From positions 1-64,000 of the forward strand of contig AAZW01000017.1 in NCBI GenBank assembly GCA_000169995.1: a DNA stretch of 64,000 nucleotides, written 5' to 3'. The position numbers and the translations under genes are program-made. Shown in pieces: positions 8,576 through 16,642 of this stretch. Every line of letters starts with the position of its first letter. The first letter of the stretch is position 1. This DNA is from Vibrionales bacterium SWAT-3. GTDB taxonomy: Bacteria > Pseudomonadota > Gammaproteobacteria > Enterobacterales > Vibrionaceae. The notes beneath the pieces were generated by a model that ran no database searches, had not been told where the DNA came from, and was given only the letters and a program-made list of their open reading frames with translations.

Positions 8576-9412
8576 CTATTGAAGCAGTGCTTCGAACGTT
8601 AGGTGAACGTTCGCGCTTGCTTTGTCTGCCAGTGGGTTGTCAATCAACTCACCTTTGTAGTTCGCTTTCATTACGTAACGACCTGCTACGTCTGGAGTAA
8701 ACGTGATTTCACCGTTCTCATCACTCACCACATCTATCTGCTCTTGATGGTTGCGGTAAAGCGTACCTTCACGAGTGATCTCCGCTTTCACGTCTTTCTG
8801 GATTTCACCGTTGTAGAAGAACTGGAATGTTACAGGTTCGCCTTCAACGATATCTGAAGGGTGTGTCACAGGCTTCATTTCAAGCAGCTTGCCTTCAATT
8901 TTGAACACTGAATCCGTTGGCTTACCTACCGTGATGTAGCTTTCTGCACGAGTGAAGCTGATCTGTGTTACCACGTCACGTGATTTTTCAGGCAGAACTG
9001 AGTCACGCTCAGCTTTGTTTGCTTTAATCCACTTCACCGTGTCACGGCGACCTGCTTTGTATTGCGTGTAGTAAGACGGCTGGTTGTTGATCGCCACTTT
9101 GTGTGTCCCTTCTTCTTCAAAATAGAAGTCGAAGATTGAACGACGCTTGCCACGAATCACAAAGTTAGGACGCTCGCTGCGGCCATCAGGCATGATGACA
9201 TGCGCATTTTCGCTGCCAGCAGGCTTATCAAAAACAAACGTACCGTGAGACGCAGTAACATCGAACGTTAGCCAATCACCACCTTCTTTAGATACAGTGA
9301 AGTGAGACGGCAAAATCCAACGTGGGTGAGCTTGTGCCGTTGTCGTTGCTGCTAAGCCGAATGCCATCACACCCGCTAGAGCAAGTGCTTTGATTTTTGT
9401 CTGTTTCATCAT
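8576..9412 (-). CDS. DUF4198 periplasmic protein
   Basis: The likely start is the ATG at 9412 (GGAA 6 bases upstream), giving 278 residues. A signal peptide ends at AQA-HP. The mature N-terminus HPRWILPSHF and the later beta-rich domain (EGEPVTFQFFYNGEIQKDVK, then FTPDVAGRYVMKANY) are typical of DUF4198, a family related to the NikM-like substrate region and commonly found beside metal importers. The N-terminal histidine directly after the signal cleavage site could bind metal. It is the third gene of the operon; function inferred from family and context only. Confidence 0.82.
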   Translation of the reverse strand: MMKQTKIKALALAGVMAFGLAATTTAQAHPRWILPSHFTVSKEGGDWLTFDVTASHGTFVFDKPAGSENAHVIMPDGRSERPNFVIRGKRRSIFDFYFEEEGTHKVAINNQPSYYTQYKAGRRDTVKWIKANKAERDSVLPEKSRDVVTQISFTRAESYITVGKPTDSVFKIEGKLLEMKPVTHPSDIVEGEPVTFQFFYNGEIQKDVKAEITREGTLYRNHQEQIDVVSDENGEITFTPDVAGRYVMKANYKGELIDNPLADKASANVHLTFEALLQ

Positions 9413-9530
9413 GTTCAATTCCATTATTTATAATTGTTAGCTGTGTCGCTCTATCTGAGCCTACGATGACCACTGTCTATTCTGTTCAGCTTGGTTTTAG
9501 TTCGTACTTACTAGTTACTGTTCGCACTTA

Positions 9531-10049
9531 CTATTTAGCGATGTAGTTCAGGGTGATTTCACCCGTCTCTTCCGTTGCTTTTAATTCGTAAGATGCATTT
9601 GAATCTGTGAGTGATACTTTTTGGCGAAGGTAGTTACGGCCACCGTGTTCGCGAACCACTTCAATATGAACCGTGTACTCGCCTTGTTCTAACGTCTCAT
9701 CGCTGTCGCTCTTACCATCCCAAACGAAACGATATTGACCAGCAGGACGGGTTGCAGACGTCACAGCATCAACCAGCTCACGATCGTAACGGCCAACCTT
9801 TCTCCACCAGCTACGCAAATCCTTAAGCCATTCGTCTTTACCTACCCAAAGCTCGATAGTTTTCACTGACTTTCGTTCGCTGTTCTCTACCCACACCGCC
9901 ACATAAGGACGTGCATACATAGAGGTATCAATCTTTGGAAGCTCAAAGCTGACATCCAGTTTTGCCGTATCAGGAATCGCTTGTGCCATACCTAGGCTTG
10001 GCAAAAGAGATAAAGCAAGAAGCGCCTTGCTCCAGTTCATTTTTTTCAT
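9531..10049 (-). CDS. DUF2271 exported protein
   Basis: The ATG at 10049, preceded by AAAAGG, gives 172 residues; an upstream TTG in frame has no ribosome site. A signal peptide ends near AQA-IP. The body shows the DUF2271 pattern: YVAVWVENSERKSVKTIELW, KWLKDLRSWWRK-like segment and SATRPAGQYRFVWDGKSD. Such proteins repeatedly occur with PepSY membrane proteins, as here, where the PepSY gene is 71 bases upstream. The biochemical role is unknown; an interaction with a flavin- or metal-linked redox partner in the periplasm has been guessed for the family but nothing in this sequence proves it. Confidence 0.85.
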   Translation of the reverse strand: MKKMNWSKALLALSLLPSLGMAQAIPDTAKLDVSFELPKIDTSMYARPYVAVWVENSERKSVKTIELWVGKDEWLKDLRSWWRKVGRYDRELVDAVTSATRPAGQYRFVWDGKSDSDETLEQGEYTVHIEVVREHGGRNYLRQKVSLTDSNASYELKATEETGEITLNYIAK

Positions 10050-10120
10050 GTTTAACAACCTTTTAAATCCGTTTAACCTTAAATTCGTTCTTCAATCCGA
10101 TTCATCAATCGAATCATGCG

Positions 10121-10750
10121 TTAAGGCACGGCGACAAAATAGATAACAAGTGAGATTACAGACCCAAACACCGTCCATTTGATGGAGGTATTAAGCGTCT
10201 TTTTCTTAGGTAACAGTAAGCACACTCCAGTCAGCACAAAGAAGATCATCAGTAGCGCAGTGATATCGATAAACCATTTCCATACTTCACCGCTGTTACG
10301 ACCTTTATGTAGATCGTTCAACAATGCGATAACGCCGTAATTCGTGGTTTCGACTTCTACCATTTCAGACGTAACGTCAACAAACACGGAAGCGTTGTAG
10401 CCTGGTCCTTTGAAGTCCATAGACACTTCACCGATGAGCAACTCACCGTCTTCAATCTCTGCGTAGATGTCCAAACCTGAAGGAACGCCGGAAAGGTTAG
10501 CTTCTTCAAACAGAAACGTTTCGAAGGCTGTCTCGTCAGCTTTTAAACGCCCGTCTTGGACCGTAAATAAACTTGAAGGAAGCGTTAGCGTAGAGCGTTG
10601 GATATTGGGTTGGCTTGATTCAAATAACTCAGGTCGGTTCAGGGTGATACCTGTCACTGAGAAAAAAAGAACCACGAACAGAAGCGCCATAGAAATATAA
10701 ACATGAAGTCGACGAGCCCATGACTGAACCGCCCTACTTTTTAACGACAT
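10121..10750 (-). CDS. PepSY-associated membrane protein
   Basis: Starting at the ATG at 10750, the protein has 209 residues with a membrane segment near the N-terminus (SMALLFVVLFFSVTGITLNR), a periplasmic domain of ~110 residues, and two C-terminal membrane segments, the first containing the LNDLHKGRNSGEVWKWFIDI lead-in that marks PepSY-TM proteins. Relatives reduce or handle iron and other metals at the inner membrane. It is the first gene of the operon, with a Fur-like site 40 bases upstream, so iron (or a related metal) probably represses the whole set. Confidence 0.85.
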   Translation of the reverse strand: MSLKSRAVQSWARRLHVYISMALLFVVLFFSVTGITLNRPELFESSQPNIQRSTLTLPSSLFTVQDGRLKADETAFETFLFEEANLSGVPSGLDIYAEIEDGELLIGEVSMDFKGPGYNASVFVDVTSEMVEVETTNYGVIALLNDLHKGRNSGEVWKWFIDITALLMIFFVLTGVCLLLPKKKTLNTSIKWTVFGSVISLVIYFVAVP

Positions 10751-10789
10751 ACAAACCAATACCTATAAATTTTATGGCGACAATTTAGT

Positions 10790-10804
10790 TGATAATCATT
10801 CGTA
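10790..10804 (-). promoter_or_regulatory. Fur-like box before the metal-import operon
   Basis: TGATAAT-C-ATTCGTA fits the 7-1-7 Fur pattern (TGATAAT-N-ATTATCA) at 11 of 14 positions. It lies 40 bases upstream of the first gene's ATG, where a repressor would cover the promoter. Confidence 0.55.
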
Positions 10805-11093
10805 TTGGCATTCAATTTACATTGTTTACGTTTGCCGAGTGGTGTAAGGAAATTCACATAACATTACATGGGAAGTAATCGAACTGTATGCATATTCTTG
10901 CTAACGTGTACTAAAGGGATTTGATTCGTTCTATTAGAGGTTATCGATAACAGAGTCAAAGCTCAAAAAACCTCAATCTCAACACGCTTGATTGAGATGG
11001 GTTTAAGGTAACAGTTGTAGCTTTAAGGATAGAAAGTTGGGACTATTTGATCACTGGTTTGATGATAGCTAATTAAGCTTAAAAGGATTTGAA
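10805..11093. other. Intergenic region, no gene seen
   Basis: Between the Fur-like site and the small lipoprotein gene I see no plausible reading frame or RNA gene. A GGTTATCGATAAC near-palindrome at about 10937-10950 and the AAAAGGA ribosome site just before 11094 are the only recognisable elements. Confidence 0.5.
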
Positions 11094-11414
11094 ATGCGTA
11101 TTATTGTTTTGGCTTTTGCTGCGCTAGCAACGGCGTGTACCAGCCAAATAGCCAGCACGGAAGAACATATTCAACAATACATCGGTTCAGACATAACCGA
11201 TGTACAAGAACGTTACCTCACCGAACGATCACGCCCTATCAGTTTTTGGGCGTCTCGAAACTATGCTTGGATTGAGGCAAAGAAGCCGTTAGACAATGGT
11301 TATACAGTACACGCCTTCAAAAACCCTTATCGTGACTGCACTATTAATTGGGTTGCTGATACCAGCGGCGTGATTCAAAGTGCTACGTCCAGCGGTACTA
11401 TGTGCGAGCCTTAA
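11094..11414 (+). CDS. Small predicted lipoprotein
   Basis: The 106-residue product starts with a short lipoprotein-type signal (MRIIVLAFAALATAC), with cysteine 15 as the probable lipidation site. The body contains two further cysteines (DCTINW and MCEP at the very end) that may pair. AAGGA stands 7 bases before the ATG. No family is recognised. It points rightward, alone, convergent with the TPR gene, and shares with it a strong bidirectional terminator. Confidence 0.72.
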   Translation: MRIIVLAFAALATACTSQIASTEEHIQQYIGSDITDVQERYLTERSRPISFWASRNYAWIEAKKPLDNGYTVHAFKNPYRDCTINWVADTSGVIQSATSSGTMCEP

Positions 11415-11463
11415 CTGACGCACTGGAACGATAAAGTTCAAAAACTTTAACTGACAAAAATTA

Positions 11464-11501
11464 AAAAGGGTGTCATTTGAACCATCAAATGACACCCTTT
11501 T
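11464..11501. terminator. Strong bidirectional terminator
   Basis: A 17-base perfect stem (arms 11464-11480 and 11485-11501, loop ACCA) with A- and T-ends lies between the convergent lipoprotein and TPR genes. Confidence 0.92.
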
Positions 11502-11543
11502 CTATTTACTACTTTCTCTTGTCTTCTTTTGTGTAAACAGCAG

Positions 11544-12722
11544 TTAGACGTTGCCGTTATCACTAACCGTTCTTAGCTGAGTCAGATATTTAATCCAGCC
11601 TTTTGCTTCAGAAGAAGGCTCAATGTTGTTCGCACGTTTCGCTTGAGCAAGAGCATTATCAAGATTCTTTAGCTTGTACCATGAACGTACTTTCGCTAAA
11701 GCAACATCGGCTTGCTTGTTCTTGTCTTTCACTTTGTCCAAAACAACTAGAGCACGATCGTAGTAACCTTGCTGAACCAGTAACTGAGCCACATTCCAAT
11801 GATATTGCGTGTCCTTTTTAGACGCTAACGTCCACACTTCAATAGCACTGTCCCACTCTTTCGCTAACTGCCAGTAGGTTGCTTGCTCAGCCAGGAGTTG
11901 AACATCGCTGTTCGCATCATCTAACTTAGCGATCTCTTGTGCTGCACGCTCTGGAATACCACGTTTAGCATAAAGCTGAGCCAGTAATCGGCGGTCTGAG
12001 TTTTTCAGCTCTACCCCTTGAAGATCAGCCAGCGCTAGTGTGTTCAATGCATCGCGGTTACGCTCTAGTCTTAACTGAATACCCACAAGTTGACGCCACC
12101 AATTGTCTTTTTCTGGCTGAAGTTCAATCAGGCTTTCCAGTGTTGGAATAGATTGCTTCCATTGCTTTAACTGTAGTTGTGCACCCAATTTTAGCGAAAG
12201 AGGCGACAGTTCTGATTTCGCATTGAACTTGTCGCGATTACTAATCGCCACCAGTACTTTTGACCAGTTTTCGATTTGGTATTCCGCTTGTGCAATTCGC
12301 ATCCAAAGCACGTCTTTCTTTTCCGCCTCTGGCGCTGTTTTTACTAGCTCATAGTAATGTGGAAGCGCGTTTTTGAACTGTTGATCGTTTAATAACAGAT
12401 CAGCAAGCATACGCTTCGTTATCCAAGCTTGTTCATCCACCAGCAAATTGGTATCGACGGCGTATGTAAGCTGCTTAATCGCCTTATCGGTTTTGCCATC
12501 TTGCCAGTAAAAAACACCCAACATACGAGCTACGTACGCTTTGTCATAGCCCTTAGAAAGCTCCAAGCCTGCAAGTACGTCAATGGCCTGTTTAACCTGT
12601 TCATCTTGAGCAAGCTTATGCGCCTTTTGAACACGAATAGCAGTATATTGGGTTAGCTCTTGCGCTTGTGTTGTAAGGGGCATTAACAACAAGCCCACTA
12701 ATATCCATATCTGTTTCATCAT
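11544..12722 (-). CDS. TPR-repeat protein of the TonB cluster
   Basis: This 392-residue exported protein has a signal peptide (cut near TQA-QE, residue 20) followed by a run of helical tetratricopeptide-like repeats to the end (for example LGVFYWQDGKTDKAIKQLTY near 70-90). Its start codon overlaps the tonB stop as ATGATG, making it the last gene of the DUF3450-TtpC-ExbB-ExbD-TonB-TPR set. The same order exists in V. cholerae (VC1548-VC1543). The role is unclear; TPR scaffolds at this position could organise the TtpC/TonB complex in the periplasm. Confidence 0.87.
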   Translation of the reverse strand: MMKQIWILVGLLLMPLTTQAQELTQYTAIRVQKAHKLAQDEQVKQAIDVLAGLELSKGYDKAYVARMLGVFYWQDGKTDKAIKQLTYAVDTNLLVDEQAWITKRMLADLLLNDQQFKNALPHYYELVKTAPEAEKKDVLWMRIAQAEYQIENWSKVLVAISNRDKFNAKSELSPLSLKLGAQLQLKQWKQSIPTLESLIELQPEKDNWWRQLVGIQLRLERNRDALNTLALADLQGVELKNSDRRLLAQLYAKRGIPERAAQEIAKLDDANSDVQLLAEQATYWQLAKEWDSAIEVWTLASKKDTQYHWNVAQLLVQQGYYDRALVVLDKVKDKNKQADVALAKVRSWYKLKNLDNALAQAKRANNIEPSSEAKGWIKYLTQLRTVSDNGNV

Positions 12723-13339
12723 TTTGCCAACTTAAACTCTAGTTTCACGGTTTGACCAACCTGAGCTATCGCTTTTCCATCGACGACTTTCGGTTGATAT
12801 TTCCATTTTTTAAGTGCTCTCATCGCTTCACGTTCAAACATACGACGTGGGTTTGCGTCAGTGACTTGAATGTCAATTGGGCGTCCCGTTTCATCGATAG
12901 TAAAAGACATAATCACATGGCCTTCGGCTCCACGCTTAAGCGCTTTCGCTGGGTAACGAGGCTCTACTCGATACAAAGGCATTGCCTGTTGGTTTGACCC
13001 AAAATCAGAGAATGTCGGTGCGTTAATCGCTAAGCCATCAATGGATGTATTCAAATCCAATGAAGGCAGAGAAGACATCGAATTCAGAGGCGTAACTTCA
13101 GCTTGTGACTGAGACGTTTGCGCTTCCGGTGGCGGCTCTGGCATTTCTGGTTTTTCAGGGACAGCTCGCTGTCTTCTTTGAACTTCTTGTTCTTGTTCCA
13201 CCATTACCATGTTGAAACTTAACGTCTCGCTATCGTCTGGTGAACGTTGGTGGCCATTATCGACCATCCAAGCCATGAAAGAAAACAGCGCTAAGCCCAA
13301 TGCACCCGCTAGCGGTAAAGCAAGAAATAGGCGAATCAT
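12719..13339 (-). CDS. tonB: TonB energy-transducing protein (TonB2/TonB3 type)
   Basis: The 206-residue protein has an N-terminal membrane anchor (LFLALPLAGALGLALFSFMAW), a short proline-rich spacer (PEKPEMPEPPPEAQ, about 62-76) and a C-terminal TonB domain with the YP motif (EPRYPAKALKRGAEG) and FTIDETGRPIDIQV. The spacer is much shorter than that of enteric TonB, which is typical of the second and third Vibrio systems, those that depend on TtpC. It carries proton-motive energy from ExbB/ExbD to outer-membrane receptors such as the one at 16643-18760. Whether it is TonB2 or TonB3 cannot be settled from this window. Confidence 0.93.
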   Translation of the reverse strand: MIRLFLALPLAGALGLALFSFMAWMVDNGHQRSPDDSETLSFNMVMVEQEQEVQRRQRAVPEKPEMPEPPPEAQTSQSQAEVTPLNSMSSLPSLDLNTSIDGLAINAPTFSDFGSNQQAMPLYRVEPRYPAKALKRGAEGHVIMSFTIDETGRPIDIQVTDANPRRMFEREAMRALKKWKYQPKVVDGKAIAQVGQTVKLEFKLAK

Positions 13340-13358
13340 TTATGAAGATCCTCCAAGA

Positions 13359-13763
13359 TCATCGCTTATCAGCAGCAAGCGCAATGTTTTTAACACCTGC
13401 ACCTTTCGCGGCATCCATCACTTTAACAACGGTACCGTTGTAAGCGTGTTCATCCGCTTGAATAACCAAAGAAGCATCAGGTTGTTCTAACAACAAGTGC
13501 TCTAACGTTGCTTGGACACGTTCAACATCTACGACACGTTTGTCGATGAAAATGTCGTTTGCAGAGGTAATCGCAACAAAGATGCCTGCATCCTTTTGAC
13601 TGACTACGTTAGAAGCTTGTGGGCGATTGACTTCCACCCCTGATTCACGAACAAATGAACTGGTCACAATAAAGAAAATAAGCATGATAAAGACAATATC
13701 AAGCATCGAAGTAAGATCTATTTGAGCCTCTTCGTTTTTAGAATGACGTCGACCGAGTCTCAT
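13359..13763 (-). CDS. exbD: ExbD proton-channel subunit
   Basis: The 134-residue ExbD/TolR-family protein has a single membrane helix (about 18-38) containing the essential aspartate in the stretch QIDLTSMLDIVFIMLIFFIV. A periplasmic domain follows. It overlaps exbB by 4 bases and works with ExbB to energise TonB. Confidence 0.93.
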   Translation of the reverse strand: MRLGRRHSKNEEAQIDLTSMLDIVFIMLIFFIVTSSFVRESGVEVNRPQASNVVSQKDAGIFVAITSANDIFIDKRVVDVERVQATLEHLLLEQPDASLVIQADEHAYNGTVVKVMDAAKGAGVKNIALAADKR

Positions 13764-14320
13764 CGTTGACTCCTTAAAGATTTTTCTAATTTCAATTCTA
13801 AGCGGTTACACACTTTCGCTAAGCGAGCGTGAACAAACATGCCCGCTAAAGCTGCAACCATGCCTGCCATGGTAGGCAGTGTTGCTAACGAGATACCTGA
13901 AGCCATCAATTTAGGTTCACTGCTGCCTTGTGTCGCCATGACATCAAAAACAGAGATCATACCGGTTACGGTACCTAACAAGCCCAACATCGGACAAATA
14001 GCGACTAACAGCTTAATAAAATTCAAGTTTTGGTTAAGCAAGATACTCGCTTGCCCTAACCAACCTTCACGAATGGCTTTAGCATGCCAAGAAGAGTGAT
14101 CTTCTCTTTCATGCCATTTCGCTATCCAAGCTTGGCGCTGCTTAGGAAAGTAGAACGCAAGATAAAGCACACGTTCTACCACAAGCACCCAATACACTAG
14201 GACGATAGCCGCTAGCCACCACAGGACGAAACCGCCCTGCTCCATAAAGCTTGATAAAGACAGCAGCCAGTCACTCGTTAACCAACTCGCTGGTAATAGA
14301 GAACCCGACAAAATATCCAT
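13760..14320 (-). CDS. exbB: ExbB proton-channel subunit
   Basis: This 186-residue MotA/TolQ/ExbB-family protein has three membrane helices; the last two hold the family core (LLVAICPMLGLLGTVTGMIS, about 105-125, and SGISLATLPTMAGMVAA, about 141-157). It begins at the stop codon of ttpC (one-base overlap), so the two are translationally coupled. With ExbD it converts the proton gradient into TonB motion. Confidence 0.93.
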   Translation of the reverse strand: MDILSGSLLPASWLTSDWLLSLSSFMEQGGFVLWWLAAIVLVYWVLVVERVLYLAFYFPKQRQAWIAKWHEREDHSSWHAKAIREGWLGQASILLNQNLNFIKLLVAICPMLGLLGTVTGMISVFDVMATQGSSEPKLMASGISLATLPTMAGMVAALAGMFVHARLAKVCNRLELKLEKSLRSQR

Positions 14321-15696
14321 TACGCAGCAGTCCCAACTGGTGATACAACAGCGTTTGATTCAACAGTCTTTTCAGCCTGCTCAGCAACAAGACCAATACC
14401 CTGCTTCTCAAGAATATTGCGAATGTTCTCTGCTTGAGTGCTAAGAATGTTGTGTGCCAGTAGAAGAGGCATTGCCGCAACCAGACCAAGTACCGTCGTT
14501 ACAAGTGCCATCGAAATACCACCCGCCATTACTTTAGGGTCGCCATTACCAAACTGTGTGATCACTTGGAATGTTTCGATCATGCCGGTTACTGTACCTA
14601 AAAGACCCAACATTGGTGCCAGTGCCGCCAATAGCTTAAGCATTGATAGGCCTTTCTCTAAGTGAGTCTGCTCATCAACAACCGCTTCTAAAAGTCGCAG
14701 CTCTAATGCTTCAACCGTTTGGTTTTGTTCTTTGTTGTAAACCGCAAGAACACGGCCTAGTGGGTTATCGCCCGCTTGCTCAGGGTTCTTAAGTTGCGCG
14801 CGAATTTTCTGACGAGCGATAGCTAGTGAAACGCCACGAACCAATGCGATAATTAGACCAATCGCTAGTAGGCCAAGAATCACTTTACCAACCACACCAC
14901 CAGCTTGTAGACGGTCAGTTAGGCTTGGCGTAAGTGCTAATTGCTCTAGCATGAACCCGCGAGAAGGATCGACAACCACGTTAGATACTTCACCATTCGC
15001 TAACGAAGAAAGTGACGTTAACGTTGGACCATTTTGTGGTTGTTTAAGATAAGCGATCGCATCTTCACGCTGAGTGTTCCAGCTAACATAGCCTTGCTCT
15101 GTCACAAGACCAATCGAACCTAGTCGGTAAGCGTCAACCTTGTTTGTATTGCCTTCACCATTAATGAATGCAATTTGAGATTTACTAAGCTCAGAACTCG
15201 CTTGAATCTGCTCAACCATGCTCATCCACAAACCAGAAAGCTGTGGCATTGATGGCAGCGATTTAGCATCGATAATTTGGTCAACAGTCGCGGTGTGCTC
15301 TGCGCGATCAACGCTGTTTACTGTTGAGCTAAGCTCTGCGCCTAGTTCTTTCGCGTTTTGACGAACGACACCGAACAGCTCACCAAGGCTACCCGTTTCT
15401 AAACGCAGTTTTTCTTCTAAACGAGCCAGCTTGTTTTCGTTGTCGCTGAAGGTTTGAGTAAGAACGTCTGTTGCGTTTTGAACCGATGTACGTTTCGCTT
15501 CAAGCTCTGCTTTGATCGCTTTAAGCTCTTGTTCAGTCTTTTTGAAGTCAGCTTCACGAACAACGTTATGAGAAGCTTGAGTACGGTTTTCTGATTTTGC
15601 TTTGTTAACGAGCTGAGCCGTTGAGTCTGTAGCTGAGAAAGCAGAAAATGAAAGTGATGTAATGCAAAGCAATGCTGCTAATGGTTTTAAGTTCAT
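14320..15696 (-). CDS. ttpC: TtpC, ExbB-like third component of the TonB2-type system
   Basis: The 458-residue protein has a signal peptide (SAFSA-TD near 22), a long periplasmic region with coiled coil (about 40-150), then a C-terminal ExbB-like domain with three membrane helices and the core LLAALAPMLGLLGTVTGMIE (about 350-370). The fusion of a large periplasmic domain to an ExbB-like domain defines TtpC, required in Vibrio for TonB2-dependent siderophore uptake. It sits between the DUF3450 protein and exbB, overlapping both by one base. Confidence 0.92.
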   Translation of the reverse strand: MNLKPLAALLCITSLSFSAFSATDSTAQLVNKAKSENRTQASHNVVREADFKKTEQELKAIKAELEAKRTSVQNATDVLTQTFSDNENKLARLEEKLRLETGSLGELFGVVRQNAKELGAELSSTVNSVDRAEHTATVDQIIDAKSLPSMPQLSGLWMSMVEQIQASSELSKSQIAFINGEGNTNKVDAYRLGSIGLVTEQGYVSWNTQREDAIAYLKQPQNGPTLTSLSSLANGEVSNVVVDPSRGFMLEQLALTPSLTDRLQAGGVVGKVILGLLAIGLIIALVRGVSLAIARQKIRAQLKNPEQAGDNPLGRVLAVYNKEQNQTVEALELRLLEAVVDEQTHLEKGLSMLKLLAALAPMLGLLGTVTGMIETFQVITQFGNGDPKVMAGGISMALVTTVLGLVAAMPLLLAHNILSTQAENIRNILEKQGIGLVAEQAEKTVESNAVVSPVGTAA

Positions 15697-16475
15697 TACT
15701 TAACCTCCGCAACAGTTAAAGAAACAGGTAAAGTAATCAAGCTTGGAGCAGCTTGTTGGCCAGCAATATCGTACGCTTTATCTAGCTCTGACTTCATCGA
15801 AGAATCAAGTTCTTGCCATTGAGCTTCTGTTTGATTCCAAGCCCAGTATTGGCTGCCATTTAGATTACGAGCAACCAAAGAGATACGACCTAGGTGCAGA
15901 ACATCTGCCTCGATTGTTTTATCACTTGCCAATGCGACACGACCTTGGTAAACACCCAGCTTAATGCCGTAGTCCATCTCGATTTGGTATGCCTCTAGAA
16001 TGCGGCGGTATTTCTCAGCATCACTTACGTCAGCACGAGTCATCATTGCTTGTAGCTTTTCTACTCTTTCTAGACGCTGTTCTTTCTTAATCGGCACGTC
16101 TTTCTCTACCAACTGTTGAAGACCATCGATCATTTGATACATCAAAGGAACAACACCTTGACGTGTGTATTTGATTTCTTCGATCTGCTCTTCGATGCTT
16201 TGAGCTTCTTGGTTTTGGCTCTCTACTAATGCAGCAAGGTGATCGTGATAGATTTCTAGGTTTTTAACTTCTTCTTGCAGACGCTCAATCTCAGCTTGCA
16301 GCATTAAAGTCGCTTGTGAGCTTTTATCAATAACCTTTTGGCTCGAAGCCGACGCGTTATTGGTCTTGTTTTGAATTGATTGAGCTTGATCCAAGCTGTT
16401 TGCCATAGAAGACGTTGCAACCAAACTGATGGCAAGCGCTAGGCTAGATTTTAAAAGATTCATAATTGTAGTCAT
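15696..16475 (-). CDS. DUF3450 periplasmic coiled-coil protein
   Basis: The 259-residue exported protein (signal peptide about 1-25, MAN-SLDQ) is dominated by a coiled coil at about 50-115 (LQAEIERLQEEVKNLEIYHD) followed by the conserved DGLQQLVEKDVP and WAWNQTEAQW blocks of DUF3450. It is the promoter-proximal gene of the TonB cluster. It likely forms part of the periplasmic scaffold with TtpC. A good Fur box lies 34 bases before the start. Confidence 0.88.
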   Translation of the reverse strand: MTTIMNLLKSSLALAISLVATSSMANSLDQAQSIQNKTNNASASSQKVIDKSSQATLMLQAEIERLQEEVKNLEIYHDHLAALVESQNQEAQSIEEQIEEIKYTRQGVVPLMYQMIDGLQQLVEKDVPIKKEQRLERVEKLQAMMTRADVSDAEKYRRILEAYQIEMDYGIKLGVYQGRVALASDKTIEADVLHLGRISLVARNLNGSQYWAWNQTEAQWQELDSSMKSELDKAYDIAGQQAAPSLITLPVSLTVAEVK

Positions 16476-16508
16476 TTACTATAAGAAGAAGGTCAAATGA
16501 ATTTTATT

Positions 16509-16527
16509 GATAAGCACTCTCATTATC
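16509..16527 (-). promoter_or_regulatory. Fur box before the TonB cluster
   Basis: GATAAGCACTCTCATTATC matches the 19-base Fur consensus at 14 positions, including both outer arms. Location 34 bases upstream of the DUF3450 start implies iron repression of the six-gene TonB cluster. Confidence 0.75.
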
Positions 16528-16581
16528 ATTAAAAGTCACTCACATTACTAGGGATATTTTTACTGAATAGCAGAATCACGA

Positions 16582-16607
16582 AAGGGGAAAGCCGAAACTT
16601 TCCCCTT
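16582..16607 (-). terminator. Hairpin after the TonB-dependent receptor gene
   Basis: A 10-base stem (AAGGGGAAAG / CTTTCCCCTT) with a 6-base loop lies 36 bases past the receptor stop. No strong U-run follows on the leftward strand, so it may permit partial read-through into the TonB cluster. Confidence 0.6.
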
Positions 16608-16642
16608 AGCATTTAGGCTACCAATAGTACCCTACTAACAAA

